A stretch of 64,000 nucleotides of DNA from Bacteroidia bacterium (GCA_025996895.1 BNTW01000001.1:25523-89522), one strand, 5' to 3'; numbered from the stretch's first letter, positions 14,913 to 23,550 are shown. Numbers and translations are program-made. The notes: generated by a model from the sequence alone, not told the origin.

Positions 14913-17900
14913 ATGATGAAAGAACATTATATAAAACAATTAGAAGAGTTAAAGTCAAAACTTTTTGCTCATAAAATGTCTGTTTTAGTCGGTGCAGGCT
15001 TTAGCAAAAATGTAGATAAAAATAAATTTTTGTCATGGGATGAACTGCTAAAGGATATTGTTTCCTTTTTATATGAGGATGAAATAGAATATAAGTATGC
15101 CACTCTAAAACGAAAGAATAATAAAGATGAATTTGTTAAGCAACAAATTCAGAGAATTATTGATAGAGAAGGATATTTAGAAATTGTATCTCAATATGTC
15201 AAAAGAAAAGGGTTCAGGGAAGCAATAGAAATTTATATAGAAAACCATACTCCACATCTCAGGACGGATGGAAAAGATATATTTATTGAAGGATTTTTTG
15301 ATGATAAACCGTATAAAGATAAATTATGTAAGAATGATTTGAATTTACATAAAAGATTGCTTGATTTGTCATGGAACAATATTTATACAACAAATTACGA
15401 TAATTTGCTTGAATCAGTAGTTGATGACACGATTGAAAGCCATATTAAAGCACAAATTAAAACCATCGAAGAAAAGGTTAATGCATCAAAAGAGGAAATA
15501 GAAAAGAATAAAACCGCATTGATAAAATTAGATGAAGAATTGTCTGAAATTGAAGCTAAATTATTTTTATTATTAGAAGATGAGAAAATTCAACGTTCTG
15601 TTAATGAAGTTGATAAGAATGATCTTGAGGATAAAAAACAGAAGAAAGAATCTGAAAAAAGAAAAATAGATTTCAGAATATTTGACATACAAAGAAATAT
15701 AACTATTAATGAAACTGAAAAATTTAATCTTGAAAAAGAATTGTCTCAATGTATCACAATTATAACACATTCATCGGATTTACAAATAAAAAGAAATAAA
15801 AATATTATTAAACTACATGGAAGTTTACGAAACGAAAACTCTGAATTTGGTTTTGATGGAGACAATCATTGTCATTATGTTATAGCAAAAGAAGATTATG
15901 ATGCATATCCAACAAGGCATGAGGCGTTTACTCAACTAATGAGAATTTCGTTATTGCAAGAATCTTATTGTTTAATCGGATTTTCCGGTGTTGATCCAAA
16001 CTTTACCTCATGGATTTCTTGGGTTAGAGATATTATTAAACGTAAACACGCACACGAAAAGGATAATTATAAGATCTATCTAATAGAAGTTTTACCTGAG
16101 AATAATACAGAAATAGAACGAACAGAAAAACAACTGTTTTTTGAAAATCACAGGATTATAAAAATTCCTATTTGGAAAAAAGAAATTGTTGATTTTCTTA
16201 AAAGACAAAATGAGATTCAAGATATTGATGATAAAAATCCGAAAGAATTACTTAAACTATTGTTTCAATATTTATCCAATGAAGAATGTTTATACAAACC
16301 AAAAGCCTACATTGAATTAGCAGATCAGAAAAAATATAATGCAGGATGGGAAAATATCACTAATGGCGAATATGGAAAGAAGATAAAGTTATCACCTGGT
16401 AATAAATACAATGATATTGGAAAATATAAGCATAAAGTTCGTGTTCCATCCCTTGATTGGTTCAATTTTCATGACAAGCAAACATTTTTGTTCTTTATAG
16501 ATGCACTATTGAAAAAAAGTTCTCCAAAGGAACAAAAAATAATCTTAAATCTTTTGCCTATCGCTATTAGAGATTCATTTTTGACTCCACATTTTATTTG
16601 GGAAAATGGGCTTGAAGCCATTATGCCTTATGTAAAAATAAAGAGACAAAAAATTGAATTATCACAGTTTCGACTAATAGAAGCCGTCCTATTTGTGGAT
16701 AAAGATAAATTTAATACGGAAGTGGTTTTCCTCTCTAAAGAAAAATTAGAACAAGATATTGTAAAATACCAATCAGTTCTATTCTCTGCTTTCACATTTG
16801 ACTTTGTTGCGATGAAAAAACAAATAGATGAATGGGAACCTAATAACTCATCTCGATGGTACGTAAAGAAATTAGGATTATTATCTTTATTTGATGCAAA
16901 AGAAAGTGAAACACAACTAAAAGAATATTGTAATACCTTTGATTATCTTTCTTTTCAAGAACAATTATATGCGCTGGAAACATTAAATTATGTAAGTAGA
17001 AATAATTATATAATGAAATCAGGAAAAGATGAAATTAAAGAAAAAATAGAACAATACAAAAACTTGGGATTTAAAAGTTTCATGGACAACTTCGATTATT
17101 TGATGGAGGAATTGAATAAAGAACAAACGAAAACTAAAATTTTACCTTATGGAGAAGGAAGATTTTCGGAAAATAATACCATTAATTTTGCGAATGGAAC
17201 AACCCGACCTCAACATAGTATGCAGTTTATTCAATTGATGATGGAGTTTGGTATTCCGTTATCATTACGAGGCATGCATTTAAAAGATGCTGTCACATGG
17301 TTTAATGTGTTTAATCCTATTTTTGAATATACTCCTTATCCTGCTATTTTTTACAGTTTGCAGATAACTGATGAAAAAACGCTAAGAAGAATAGCTCAAG
17401 AGTGTGCGTATTCGGATAATATCAAGAACAACATTCCTGATATTTTAGAAAAGTTGCTAATAGCCTATCTACAAAATGAAACACCTAATTTATATAAAGA
17501 CAACATTTTAGTTTTTTCTTCTGAATTGTTTATTGCAGTTTCACCCGAACGTTGGCAATCATATTTTTATGAAATTTGGCAATTATTCGAAAAACAAAAT
17601 CAATTGTTTTATGATGGTTTACGCCATCGAAATACTGGTTTATATTCTTTCATAACGAAAGGATTAAAATACATAACAGATGTCAAAATTATACGAAAAG
17701 TACTCCTATCAATTATTGACAACTTTAACATTGATCATGATACAGCTATAGAGTATTTATACTATTTTGCAGATAACGATACAAAGCATAAGTTTGGAAG
17801 AAAAATTTGTAATAAACAAATAGATGGTAAAATTAATGTTTTGATAGAGCAAATATCTCAAGAAAATGAAAGTGTGATTTTTGCTTTAGGAAATTTGCAT

Positions 17901-18809
17901 AGTCATTTATCACAAGTACAAAAGGAAAATATTGAGAAGTTTATTGAAAACATTGATTTTCAATCTATAAAAAATGAAAGAGTGTGGAGAATACTTCTAT
18001 TTTTTGCGAAAAATGAAATTTTAAGATCAAGAATAAAACGAGGAATCATCGAAAACAAAAAGTTATGGTACACAGGAATAAACACAAATGGCAGCATTTC
18101 AGGAGAGGAGGATTTTATTGATTTGCATTTATTAGACACGAAATATGCAAAAGAAAGTGGTATTGAATGGTCTAACGCTGAGTGTGTGGAATTATATAAT
18201 AAATTGAAAGAAAACTTTGAGAAAATTCAACATTGTAGAATTCAAGCGGATCCCATATTTAGCTTTAAACGGATATTGGAAGAAATGGATATGTTTCTTG
18301 ATAATGAAGCCTCTAAATTAAAAAGTGAATCTGATTTTCAATCAATAAAGCAAGAAGTTCGAAAACTATACTATGAAAAGAGAGGCTATGAAACAATCAC
18401 ATCTGCTTTAATTTCGGATGATCATTCAAAAATAATAACGGCTTTATCTGAACTATTTTATGATATATACTATAGAGTAGGCATTGAAAAAAATAAGGAA
18501 GCACTAAATCTTTTAATGAACAAAGTGCTTATGAAAAAAACTCCGGCACTCGAAGCTTGCCTTGGATATTTATCAAATCTTCTAAAAAGCCGTAAGAACG
18601 AAAAATTATTAAGATCTTTTTCATCGGTGTTGAATTTAATTTTAAACGAATACAACATTGAAGAAGATGAAATAGAAAAGCCTTTCTTGCATCAAAACAT
18701 GATACGAATAGCAGAAGTATTGGAATATTGGGGATTCCAAAATGACGGTATTGACAAATGGTTGAAAATTAAATCTGAGAAACAATTTAATTTTGTATCA
18801 ACTATTTAG
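14913..18809 (+). CDS. Very large SIR2-domain protein with coiled-coil insertion, candidate anti-phage effector
   Basis: A 1298-residue protein. The SIR2 (NAD-binding) domain is spread over residues 20-440: VLVGAGFS (25-31), YTTNYD (158-163), KLHGS (300-304) and LIGFSGVDPNF (354-364). A charged coiled coil fills residues 175-280, between TTNYD and KLHGS. The remaining 850 residues are mostly helical without a motif I recognise. No zinc ribbon of protein deacetylases is present. NAD-depleting defence sirtuins (DSR, Thoeris ThsA, SIR2-HerA, SIR2-Argonaute) use this SIR2 branch, and DSR proteins have the same layout of an N-terminal SIR2 domain and long helical sensor. The gene is much more AT-rich than the housekeeping genes, as expected of transferred DNA. 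Confidence 0.85.
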   Translation: MMKEHYIKQLEELKSKLFAHKMSVLVGAGFSKNVDKNKFLSWDELLKDIVSFLYEDEIEYKYATLKRKNNKDEFVKQQIQRIIDREGYLEIVSQYVKRKGFREAIEIYIENHTPHLRTDGKDIFIEGFFDDKPYKDKLCKNDLNLHKRLLDLSWNNIYTTNYDNLLESVVDDTIESHIKAQIKTIEEKVNASKEEIEKNKTALIKLDEELSEIEAKLFLLLEDEKIQRSVNEVDKNDLEDKKQKKESEKRKIDFRIFDIQRNITINETEKFNLEKELSQCITIITHSSDLQIKRNKNIIKLHGSLRNENSEFGFDGDNHCHYVIAKEDYDAYPTRHEAFTQLMRISLLQESYCLIGFSGVDPNFTSWISWVRDIIKRKHAHEKDNYKIYLIEVLPENNTEIERTEKQLFFENHRIIKIPIWKKEIVDFLKRQNEIQDIDDKNPKELLKLLFQYLSNEECLYKPKAYIELADQKKYNAGWENITNGEYGKKIKLSPGNKYNDIGKYKHKVRVPSLDWFNFHDKQTFLFFIDALLKKSSPKEQKIILNLLPIAIRDSFLTPHFIWENGLEAIMPYVKIKRQKIELSQFRLIEAVLFVDKDKFNTEVVFLSKEKLEQDIVKYQSVLFSAFTFDFVAMKKQIDEWEPNNSSRWYVKKLGLLSLFDAKESETQLKEYCNTFDYLSFQEQLYALETLNYVSRNNYIMKSGKDEIKEKIEQYKNLGFKSFMDNFDYLMEELNKEQTKTKILPYGEGRFSENNTINFANGTTRPQHSMQFIQLMMEFGIPLSLRGMHLKDAVTWFNVFNPIFEYTPYPAIFYSLQITDEKTLRRIAQECAYSDNIKNNIPDILEKLLIAYLQNETPNLYKDNILVFSSELFIAVSPERWQSYFYEIWQLFEKQNQLFYDGLRHRNTGLYSFITKGLKYITDVKIIRKVLLSIIDNFNIDHDTAIEYLYYFADNDTKHKFGRKICNKQIDGKINVLIEQISQENESVIFALGNLHSHLSQVQKENIEKFIENIDFQSIKNERVWRILLFFAKNEILRSRIKRGIIENKKLWYTGINTNGSISGEEDFIDLHLLDTKYAKESGIEWSNAECVELYNKLKENFEKIQHCRIQADPIFSFKRILEEMDMFLDNEASKLKSESDFQSIKQEVRKLYYEKRGYETITSALISDDHSKIITALSELFYDIYYRVGIEKNKEALNLLMNKVLMKKTPALEACLGYLSNLLKSRKNEKLLRSFSSVLNLILNEYNIEEDEIEKPFLHQNMIRIAEVLEYWGFQNDGIDKWLKIKSEKQFNFVSTI

Positions 18810-18887
18810 AGAAAAATTCAAATCTTGTATATTCCATAATTATGACAGAAACAATTAAAAATAAAATGATATTTAACAAAAGAAATT

Positions 18888-19157
18888 ATGACCAAAGAAA
18901 ATGCAATTAAACTGTTTGAAGACAAAATGATTCGTACCGTTTGGAACGAAGAGGAGGAAGAATGGTATTTCTCGGTAGTGGATGTAGTAGGTGTTTTAAG
19001 CGACCAAATAGACCATGCCGGAGCGCGAAATTATTGGAAAGTGCTTAAACACCGCTTAATAGCCGAGGGAAACGAACCGGTTACAATTTGTAACCGGTTG
19101 AAATTACCTGCTGAAGATGGCAAAATGCGTATGCCGGATGTTGCTTCTACCGAATGA
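18888..19157 (+). pseudogene. Truncated BRO-N domain protein
   Basis: An 89-residue frame beginning MTKENAIKLFEDKMIRTVWN, then WYFSVVDVVGVLSDQ, RNYWKVLKHRL and KLPAEDGKMRMPDVASTE. This is the BRO-N (phage antirepressor-like) domain of a common Bacteroidetes family that normally goes on with TEGILRIIQSIPSP. The frame stops exactly at that TE, so about half of the usual protein is missing. A 21-codon frame (19154-19219) follows and is not recognisable. It may be a remnant, or a free BRO-N domain. Confidence 0.6.
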
Positions 19158-19234
19158 ATAAGATAGATCAAAATAAGAATATAGAAAATCCGTATAATTT
19201 CACGGGACTGGTAAACTAATATAAACAATAATCT

Positions 19235-19966
19235 ATGGCAACCTATATAACAGATACAGTTAAAGATACAATCAAAAAATTCGCTTGCGGATATGTATTT
19301 ACCGCAAAGGATTTCCCATTGCCGGTTGAGAAGCAAAAAACCGTCAATAAATTGTTGGACAATATGGTTGCTGCGGGACAAATCCGTCGCTTGTCGAAGG
19401 GGCGTTTCTATAAACCGCAAATGTCCAACTTCGGCGAACTTCCACCCGACACCTTCCAAACAGTTAAGGATTTAATAGAAAAAAACGGAAAACCAATCGG
19501 ATACTTGACAGGTTATTCGCTCTTTAATAAGTTCGGCTTGACTACACAAGCGCCTGTTACCTTGCAAATCGCCATGCAGAAAGTAAAAAAAGCAATAACA
19601 CGCGGAAATTACCGTATTGGTTTTGTCATTCAGCCGAATACAATTACAAAAGAGAATATTCCGATACTTCAACTGCTGGATTGCTTTCGCTATTTCAAGG
19701 ATATCCCCGACACAATGCCGGACGAAGCTTGCCGACGGCTATTGTTCCTGCTCAAACAACTGACGGATAAACAAATAATACAGTTAAAACGTTTAGTTTT
19801 GAAATACAATCCTGCAACGATTGCTCTTCTGGGCGCTTTGCTCGAAACGATGAACGAAAAAGAAGATACATCGCTGTTATTCAACGCTCTGAATCATCAA
19901 ACATCCTATCAGTTTGGTATTTCACAAGATATATTGTTAAATCAAAAAAAATGGCACATCAGATGA
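19235..19966 (+). CDS. AbiEi-like (DUF6088) type IV antitoxin/transcription regulator
   Basis: A 243-residue protein with a winged-helix N-terminus (FTAKDFP..KQKTVNKLLDNMVAAGQIRRLSKGRFYKP) followed by PIGYLTGYSLFNKFGLTTQAP, as in the DUF6088/AbiEi antitoxin family. AbiEi represses its own operon and antagonises the AbiEii nucleotidyltransferase toxin in phage abortive infection. An AbiEii gene normally overlaps the 3' end, but here only a 14-codon frame follows. The antitoxin therefore appears orphaned, or its partner lies elsewhere. The C-terminal half is intact and helical. Confidence 0.75.
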   Translation: MATYITDTVKDTIKKFACGYVFTAKDFPLPVEKQKTVNKLLDNMVAAGQIRRLSKGRFYKPQMSNFGELPPDTFQTVKDLIEKNGKPIGYLTGYSLFNKFGLTTQAPVTLQIAMQKVKKAITRGNYRIGFVIQPNTITKENIPILQLLDCFRYFKDIPDTMPDEACRRLLFLLKQLTDKQIIQLKRLVLKYNPATIALLGALLETMNEKEDTSLLFNALNHQTSYQFGISQDILLNQKKWHIR

Positions 19967-19995
19967 ATAAGCAATCGAGAAAAATAGACTTGTAA
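19951..19995 (+). pseudogene. Possible AbiEii start remnant
   Basis: An ATG inside the 3' end of the AbiEi-like gene opens a 14-codon frame (MAHQMNKQSRKIDL). Position and overlap match where abiEii genes start, but the sequence is too short to confirm. Confidence 0.2.
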
Positions 19996-19997
19996 TT

Positions 19998-20285
19998 TTA
20001 TTCCTCTCCTTTTTCTTCTTTTCGGACATCGCCTATCGTATAAATTCCCTGAAATGAATTATCCAAGGGATATATTTTAACATTATCGGGTAATATTTCA
20101 CCTGCTTCGAAAAGATAAGCACCGCTAAAGTTACCTCTAAAAGCAACTTCAACAAACATATCATCTTTTAAAATTTCTTCATTAAAAGCATTGGTATCAT
20201 CATTTTTTACCCATTCTTTCAATGCCTTAACCACTTTTTTGTCTTGTAAGTATTGTCTTTTTATCGCACTAAATGTTGTACTCAT
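19998..20285 (-). CDS. Small hypothetical protein
   Basis: A 95-residue acidic protein starting MSTTFSAIKRQYLQDKKVVK, with a helical N-terminus and a C-terminal half of short strands (FVEVAFRGNFSGAYLF, VKIYPLD). It ends in a charged KEEKGEE tail. The start at 20285 is chosen because a -7 element lies 28 bases upstream; an in-frame ATG at 20312 falls on the promoter. It is convergent with the AbiEi-like gene and divergent from the three-gene operon. No family recognised. Confidence 0.55.
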   Translation of the reverse strand: MSTTFSAIKRQYLQDKKVVKALKEWVKNDDTNAFNEEILKDDMFVEVAFRGNFSGAYLFEAGEILPDNVKIYPLDNSFQGIYTIGDVRKEEKGEE

Positions 20286-20313
20286 AGCTGCAAATCTTAT
20301 TGAAAATTTCACA

Positions 20314-20321
20314 CAAAGGTA
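20314..20321 (-). promoter_or_regulatory. -7 element for the small minus-strand gene
   Basis: Minus-strand TACCTTTG, exact -7 match, 28 bases before the ATG at 20285. Confidence 0.5.
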
Positions 20322-20538
20322 TAAAACTGTATCATTTATTCAAATATTCCGCTCAAACTCCGCCGTCAAATCAATGATTTTTTAATTGATTGAGACCAAT
20401 TCTTACATGATCTGGATTTGATTTGGGAACTTCGAGAGTGGATTCCGAATCCGTGAAAAAAAAATGATATGTTTCGACAAATTAAAAATTATCCTAAAAA
20501 AAACCGACATGTGCTTTATTTCGGCATAGCATCCTTTT

Positions 20539-20546
20539 ATCTTTGC
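20539..20546 (+). promoter_or_regulatory. -7 element for the three-gene operon
   Basis: TATCTTTG, exact match, 29 bases before the ATG at 20576. The stretch 20322-20538 upstream holds no gene I can support. Confidence 0.55.
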
Positions 20547-20575
20547 CTCATCTTTAACAATTAAAATTAAAAAAC

Positions 20576-21247
20576 ATGGCAAAAAACAAAAGATTAGTAA
20601 CTGTTGATGAAATAATCACAGGAAAGGCACAATTTGATGAAGATGTTTACACCCGAACAACCGGTGGCGGTTTCCAACTACGGGACGATTTATTGGAAGA
20701 AGTGAGTGCCGCCGCTAAAAAGCAGTTTTTCGATAACTTGTATGAAGAAATTAAAAACTTTCTTTACAACCTAACGGAAGAGGAAAAAAACAAAGTTTCA
20801 TATATCGGATTGGAAGTTGGAGTTCTATATTTTGAAGGTTGGATGATTAATGTGTATTGTTATAAGCCCTATCAGTCTATGACTGATACTTGGATGGATA
20901 ATAGATTTGCTGATGGAGGAGCATGGTCGTCATTTACTGAAAAATTGATTGAAATAGAGCGTAACAATACCTTATTCCGGCAATGGATGGAACAAACGCC
21001 GTATTCAGCTGTCTTTCAATCCTTGGGAGAGCAGGATTATGATTACGATGCTGATTATAAACAGGGATATGATGGAAATATGCTGAATATGCTTTGTTAT
21101 ATTTTCCTGATGCCGGGAGTCAAGCGATTGCGGCGGCGTTTGTTTGAAGACCAAATTATTCAACAAATATTCGGGAAAAGGATACCGGTTTATGTAAAAC
21201 CGCACAATGATGAAGTGATATTTAGTGACAAATCATTAATTTTGTAG
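20576..21247 (+). CDS. Hypothetical protein, first gene of an accessory operon
   Basis: A 223-residue soluble protein with no signal peptide or membrane segment. Visible traits are a basic start (MAKNKRLVTVDEIITGKAQF), an aromatic-rich middle (EGWMINVYCYKPYQSMTDTWMD) and an acidic DYDYDADYKQGYDG stretch before a basic RLRRRLFE helix. I recognise no family. It has its own promoter and is 29 bases before the next gene on the same strand, so the three genes 20576-22580 look like one transcript. Their position among defence-type genes suggests, but does not show, a role in genome conflict. Confidence 0.6.
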   Translation: MAKNKRLVTVDEIITGKAQFDEDVYTRTTGGGFQLRDDLLEEVSAAAKKQFFDNLYEEIKNFLYNLTEEEKNKVSYIGLEVGVLYFEGWMINVYCYKPYQSMTDTWMDNRFADGGAWSSFTEKLIEIERNNTLFRQWMEQTPYSAVFQSLGEQDYDYDADYKQGYDGNMLNMLCYIFLMPGVKRLRRRLFEDQIIQQIFGKRIPVYVKPHNDEVIFSDKSLIL

Positions 21248-21276
21248 TCGAATTTTTAAACTTTAAAAACGGGAAT

Positions 21277-21987
21277 ATGATTTACAAAGACAGTTTTATA
21301 AAATTGGTAGAGGAATACAATGTCGATAATTATATTGGCACAGGCAATCCCAATGCAAAAATTTTGATTGTTGGAAAAGAAGGCTCGTGTATTCCTGAAA
21401 AAAGGCGTGATGGTGAAGTATGCTTTACCCAAGAATGGGATAAAAAAATTAAAAATGATGAAGATATAAATTTCAAGTATAAAAAAGATGGACTGAAAGA
21501 AGGACATACATGGAATAAATATCAAAAATTACACGATTATATTTTCCCGGAATATAAAAAAGATGGCTTTTTTAATTTTGAAGAAAGATTTTTTACAACA
21601 GAAATGAGTGCAATTCGTAAAAAAACCACAGAAGAAGCGCAAAAAGATCCTAAATTTGAGGAAAAGTTGAAAAAGAGAAAAGAATCCTTTTTTAAATCTG
21701 AATTTATACAGCAATTTCCGGTGGTTATTTTAGCTTGTTCCAACTATATCAAAAATAACGATAAGGTACGAGAAATTGACAATCTTTTTGATGTGAAATT
21801 TGTTGAAGCTTTTACTTGTGAACGGAAAAGCAAAAAATATTCTTTTTGGACACATGATAATGCCGATAAAACAAAATTAGTAATCCATACACGCCAATTA
21901 AGCAGCGATGTACCTGAAGAATTGTTAGAAAAAATGGGAAAAGTAATAAATAAATTTGCAGAGAATAATAATATTATACTATTATGA
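21277..21987 (+). CDS. Possible uracil-DNA-glycosylase-fold protein
   Basis: A 236-residue protein whose N-terminal DNYIGTGNPNAKILIVGKEG resembles the GxGNPxAxILxVGxxPG motif I of UDG-superfamily enzymes. VVILACSNY in the middle and LVIHTRQLSS near the end could be the later strand motifs (the latter in place of H-PS/T). The middle is Lys/Glu-rich. If correct, it would bind or excise modified bases in DNA. The usual catalytic residues are not all recognisable, so an inactive or diverged member is possible. Its stop overlaps the start of the next gene by ATGA, showing tight coupling. Confidence 0.45.
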   Translation: MIYKDSFIKLVEEYNVDNYIGTGNPNAKILIVGKEGSCIPEKRRDGEVCFTQEWDKKIKNDEDINFKYKKDGLKEGHTWNKYQKLHDYIFPEYKKDGFFNFEERFFTTEMSAIRKKTTEEAQKDPKFEEKLKKRKESFFKSEFIQQFPVVILACSNYIKNNDKVREIDNLFDVKFVEAFTCERKSKKYSFWTHDNADKTKLVIHTRQLSSDVPEELLEKMGKVINKFAENNNIILL

Positions 21988-22580
21988 AAAAAGCAAAAGC
22001 AAAAGCAATTTTGCAAAATATTCGCAATAATCTGGAAAACAACATGTTGGATTCTATAGATAATATAAAAATTGCAAGGAAGATAAATTCTGAAATTTCG
22101 TACATAGTGGACTATTTGTACGAATTAATACATGAAATTCAGACTATTTCAGCATACATTGATAAAAAAGAGTTTTTAAATAAAATGTGTAAGCTGTTGT
22201 TGGAAAACAATTTGCACCCGCAAGAAAAAACACCTAACAACAAAAAAAGAGCATTGCAACATTTTCTTTCGGGGTATTTGTATAGTCGAGTTGATAATGA
22301 AATTGCTGAAATTGAAAGAAAAATAAACGAATTAAACAGTATTATAAAGGCGAGTCAAAACACAGAAAATGTTATTCAAATACTTAAAAATACCTATTCT
22401 TCAAATGAAACGAAAACTCTTTTAATGCAAAAACTAAATTTTTCGGAACAGGAAGCACAATATTTATGTTCAAAAATGACTTTAAAAAATTTTGTTAGTC
22501 ATGAGCAAATTGCCAAAGCTGCCGAACAAGTTAAATATTTGAGTGAAATTAAATCACTATTAATTCAATTCAAAGAATGA
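21984..22580 (+). CDS. Helical hypothetical protein coupled to the UDG-like gene
   Basis: A 198-residue, almost entirely helical and charged protein (KKAKAKAILQNIRNNLENNM start, EIAEIERKINELNSIIKAS coiled-coil-like segment). The ATGA overlap with the upstream gene implies translational coupling and perhaps a shared complex. No family recognised. Its last codons overlap a fragment of an unrelated hydrolase gene, which marks a recombination joint. Confidence 0.55.
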   Translation: MKKAKAKAILQNIRNNLENNMLDSIDNIKIARKINSEISYIVDYLYELIHEIQTISAYIDKKEFLNKMCKLLLENNLHPQEKTPNNKKRALQHFLSGYLYSRVDNEIAEIERKINELNSIIKASQNTENVIQILKNTYSSNETKTLLMQKLNFSEQEAQYLCSKMTLKNFVSHEQIAKAAEQVKYLSEIKSLLIQFKE

Positions 22581-22639
22581 AAATAAATATCCTCTACATA
22601 CACGGTTACGGCGGCTCCGGCAATTCCTGTTTGCCATGA
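22577..22639 (+). pseudogene. N-terminal remnant of an alpha/beta-hydrolase (YqiA-like esterase)
   Basis: Twenty codons read MKINILYIHGYGGSGNSCLP and then stop. LYIHGYGGSGNS is the first strand and oxyanion-loop region of small esterase/hydrolase proteins of about 180 residues. The rest is gone and the WYL gene starts in its last codons. Confidence 0.6.
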
Positions 22640-23550
22640 AAAACCTCTTTCCCCGTTACATCTGGCTGGTCGATACCATCTATCGCGCCGAAAAAATTAC
22701 ATTTGAGGAAATCAACAAGCGTTGGCTGCGCAACGAAATGAGCGAGGGCAAGGAAATTCCTTTACGCACATTCCATAATCACCGGCAAGCGATTGAGGAA
22801 CTATTCGACATCAATATAGAATGTGACAAACGCAATGGCTATGTTTATTACATTGATAACAAAGAAGATATGGAACGCGGCGGTATCCGCTCGTGGCTGT
22901 TGAATACGTTTGCCGTCAATAATCTGATAAACGAATGTAGAGACGGGGCATGCCCCGTCTCTACCCGGTTACGGCAGCGGATTTTGTTTGAAACCATTCC
23001 CTCCGGCCAACGGTTTTTGACCCCGATTATCGAAGCCATGCGCGACAATATGAGCGTAGAAATCACTTACCAAAGTTTTTGGCGCGACCAACCGAATACC
23101 TTTGAAATAGAGCCATATTGCGTAAAAGTGTTCAAACAACGCTGGTATGTGGTCGGGCAAAATCCGTATTACAATACTTTGCGAATTTACGCGCTCGACC
23201 GGATTCAGAATTTGCAGACAACCGGTAAATCTTTCCAATTACCGAAAAATTTTGACGCTCACGCCTTTTTTGAAAACAGCTTTGGAATTATTGTTGATGA
23301 AAATATAAAACCTTGCATAGTAAAAATCAAAGCCTTCGACCCCAAGCGTAAATATTTTCGGACACTTCCGCTGCACGCCTCGCAACAGGAAATTGAAACG
23401 ACCGACAAATATTCGGTATTCAGTTATTATATTTCCCCGACTTTCGATTTCCGGCAGGAAATTTTGTCGCATGGCGATGAAATCGAAGTTTTATTGCCGG
23501 AATGGTTTCGAAATGAAATCCCAACGACAAACAATTTGAGGACTTTTTGA
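22636..23550 (+). CDS. WYL-domain transcriptional regulator
   Basis: A 304-residue regulator. The N-terminal winged helix (YIWLVDTIYRAEKITFEEIN, IPLRTFHNHRQAIEELFD) is followed by a WYL domain (about residues 130-210) with EITYQSFWRD, EIEPYCVKVFKQRWYVVGQN and LRIYALDRIQ. Similar proteins control defence loci such as BREX and CBASS (BrxR/CapW). Two oddities: residues 101-109 (CRDGACPVST) are encoded by a 28-bp perfect palindrome that appears to be an in-frame insertion, and the last ten residues (PTTNNLRTF) come from DNA that in another frame resembles an acyltransferase C-terminus. The frame is open throughout, so the protein is probably made. Confidence 0.82.
   Translation: MKNLFPRYIWLVDTIYRAEKITFEEINKRWLRNEMSEGKEIPLRTFHNHRQAIEELFDINIECDKRNGYVYYIDNKEDMERGGIRSWLLNTFAVNNLINECRDGACPVSTRLRQRILFETIPSGQRFLTPIIEAMRDNMSVEITYQSFWRDQPNTFEIEPYCVKVFKQRWYVVGQNPYYNTLRIYALDRIQNLQTTGKSFQLPKNFDAHAFFENSFGIIVDENIKPCIVKIKAFDPKRKYFRTLPLHASQQEIETTDKYSVFSYYISPTFDFRQEILSHGDEIEVLLPEWFRNEIPTTNNLRTF
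22937..22964. repeat. 28-bp perfect palindrome inside the WYL gene
   Basis: GTAGAGACGGGGCA is followed directly by its reverse complement TGCCCCGTCTCTAC. The palindrome is uninterrupted and does not extend further. It looks like a member of the GTAGAGACG...CGTCTCTAC type of dispersed palindromic elements known from Bacteroidetes and cyanobacteria. It adds about nine or ten residues without breaking the frame. Confidence 0.8.

Noticed and set aside
14913-18809. SIR2 protein as a classical protein deacetylase
   Set aside because: No zinc ribbon and the size and motif set fit the NADase-type SIR2 branch of defence proteins.
18809-18887. Short open frame starting MTETIKNKMIF before the BRO-N gene
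   Set aside because: Only 22 codons, overlaps the likely leader of the next gene and matches nothing known to me.
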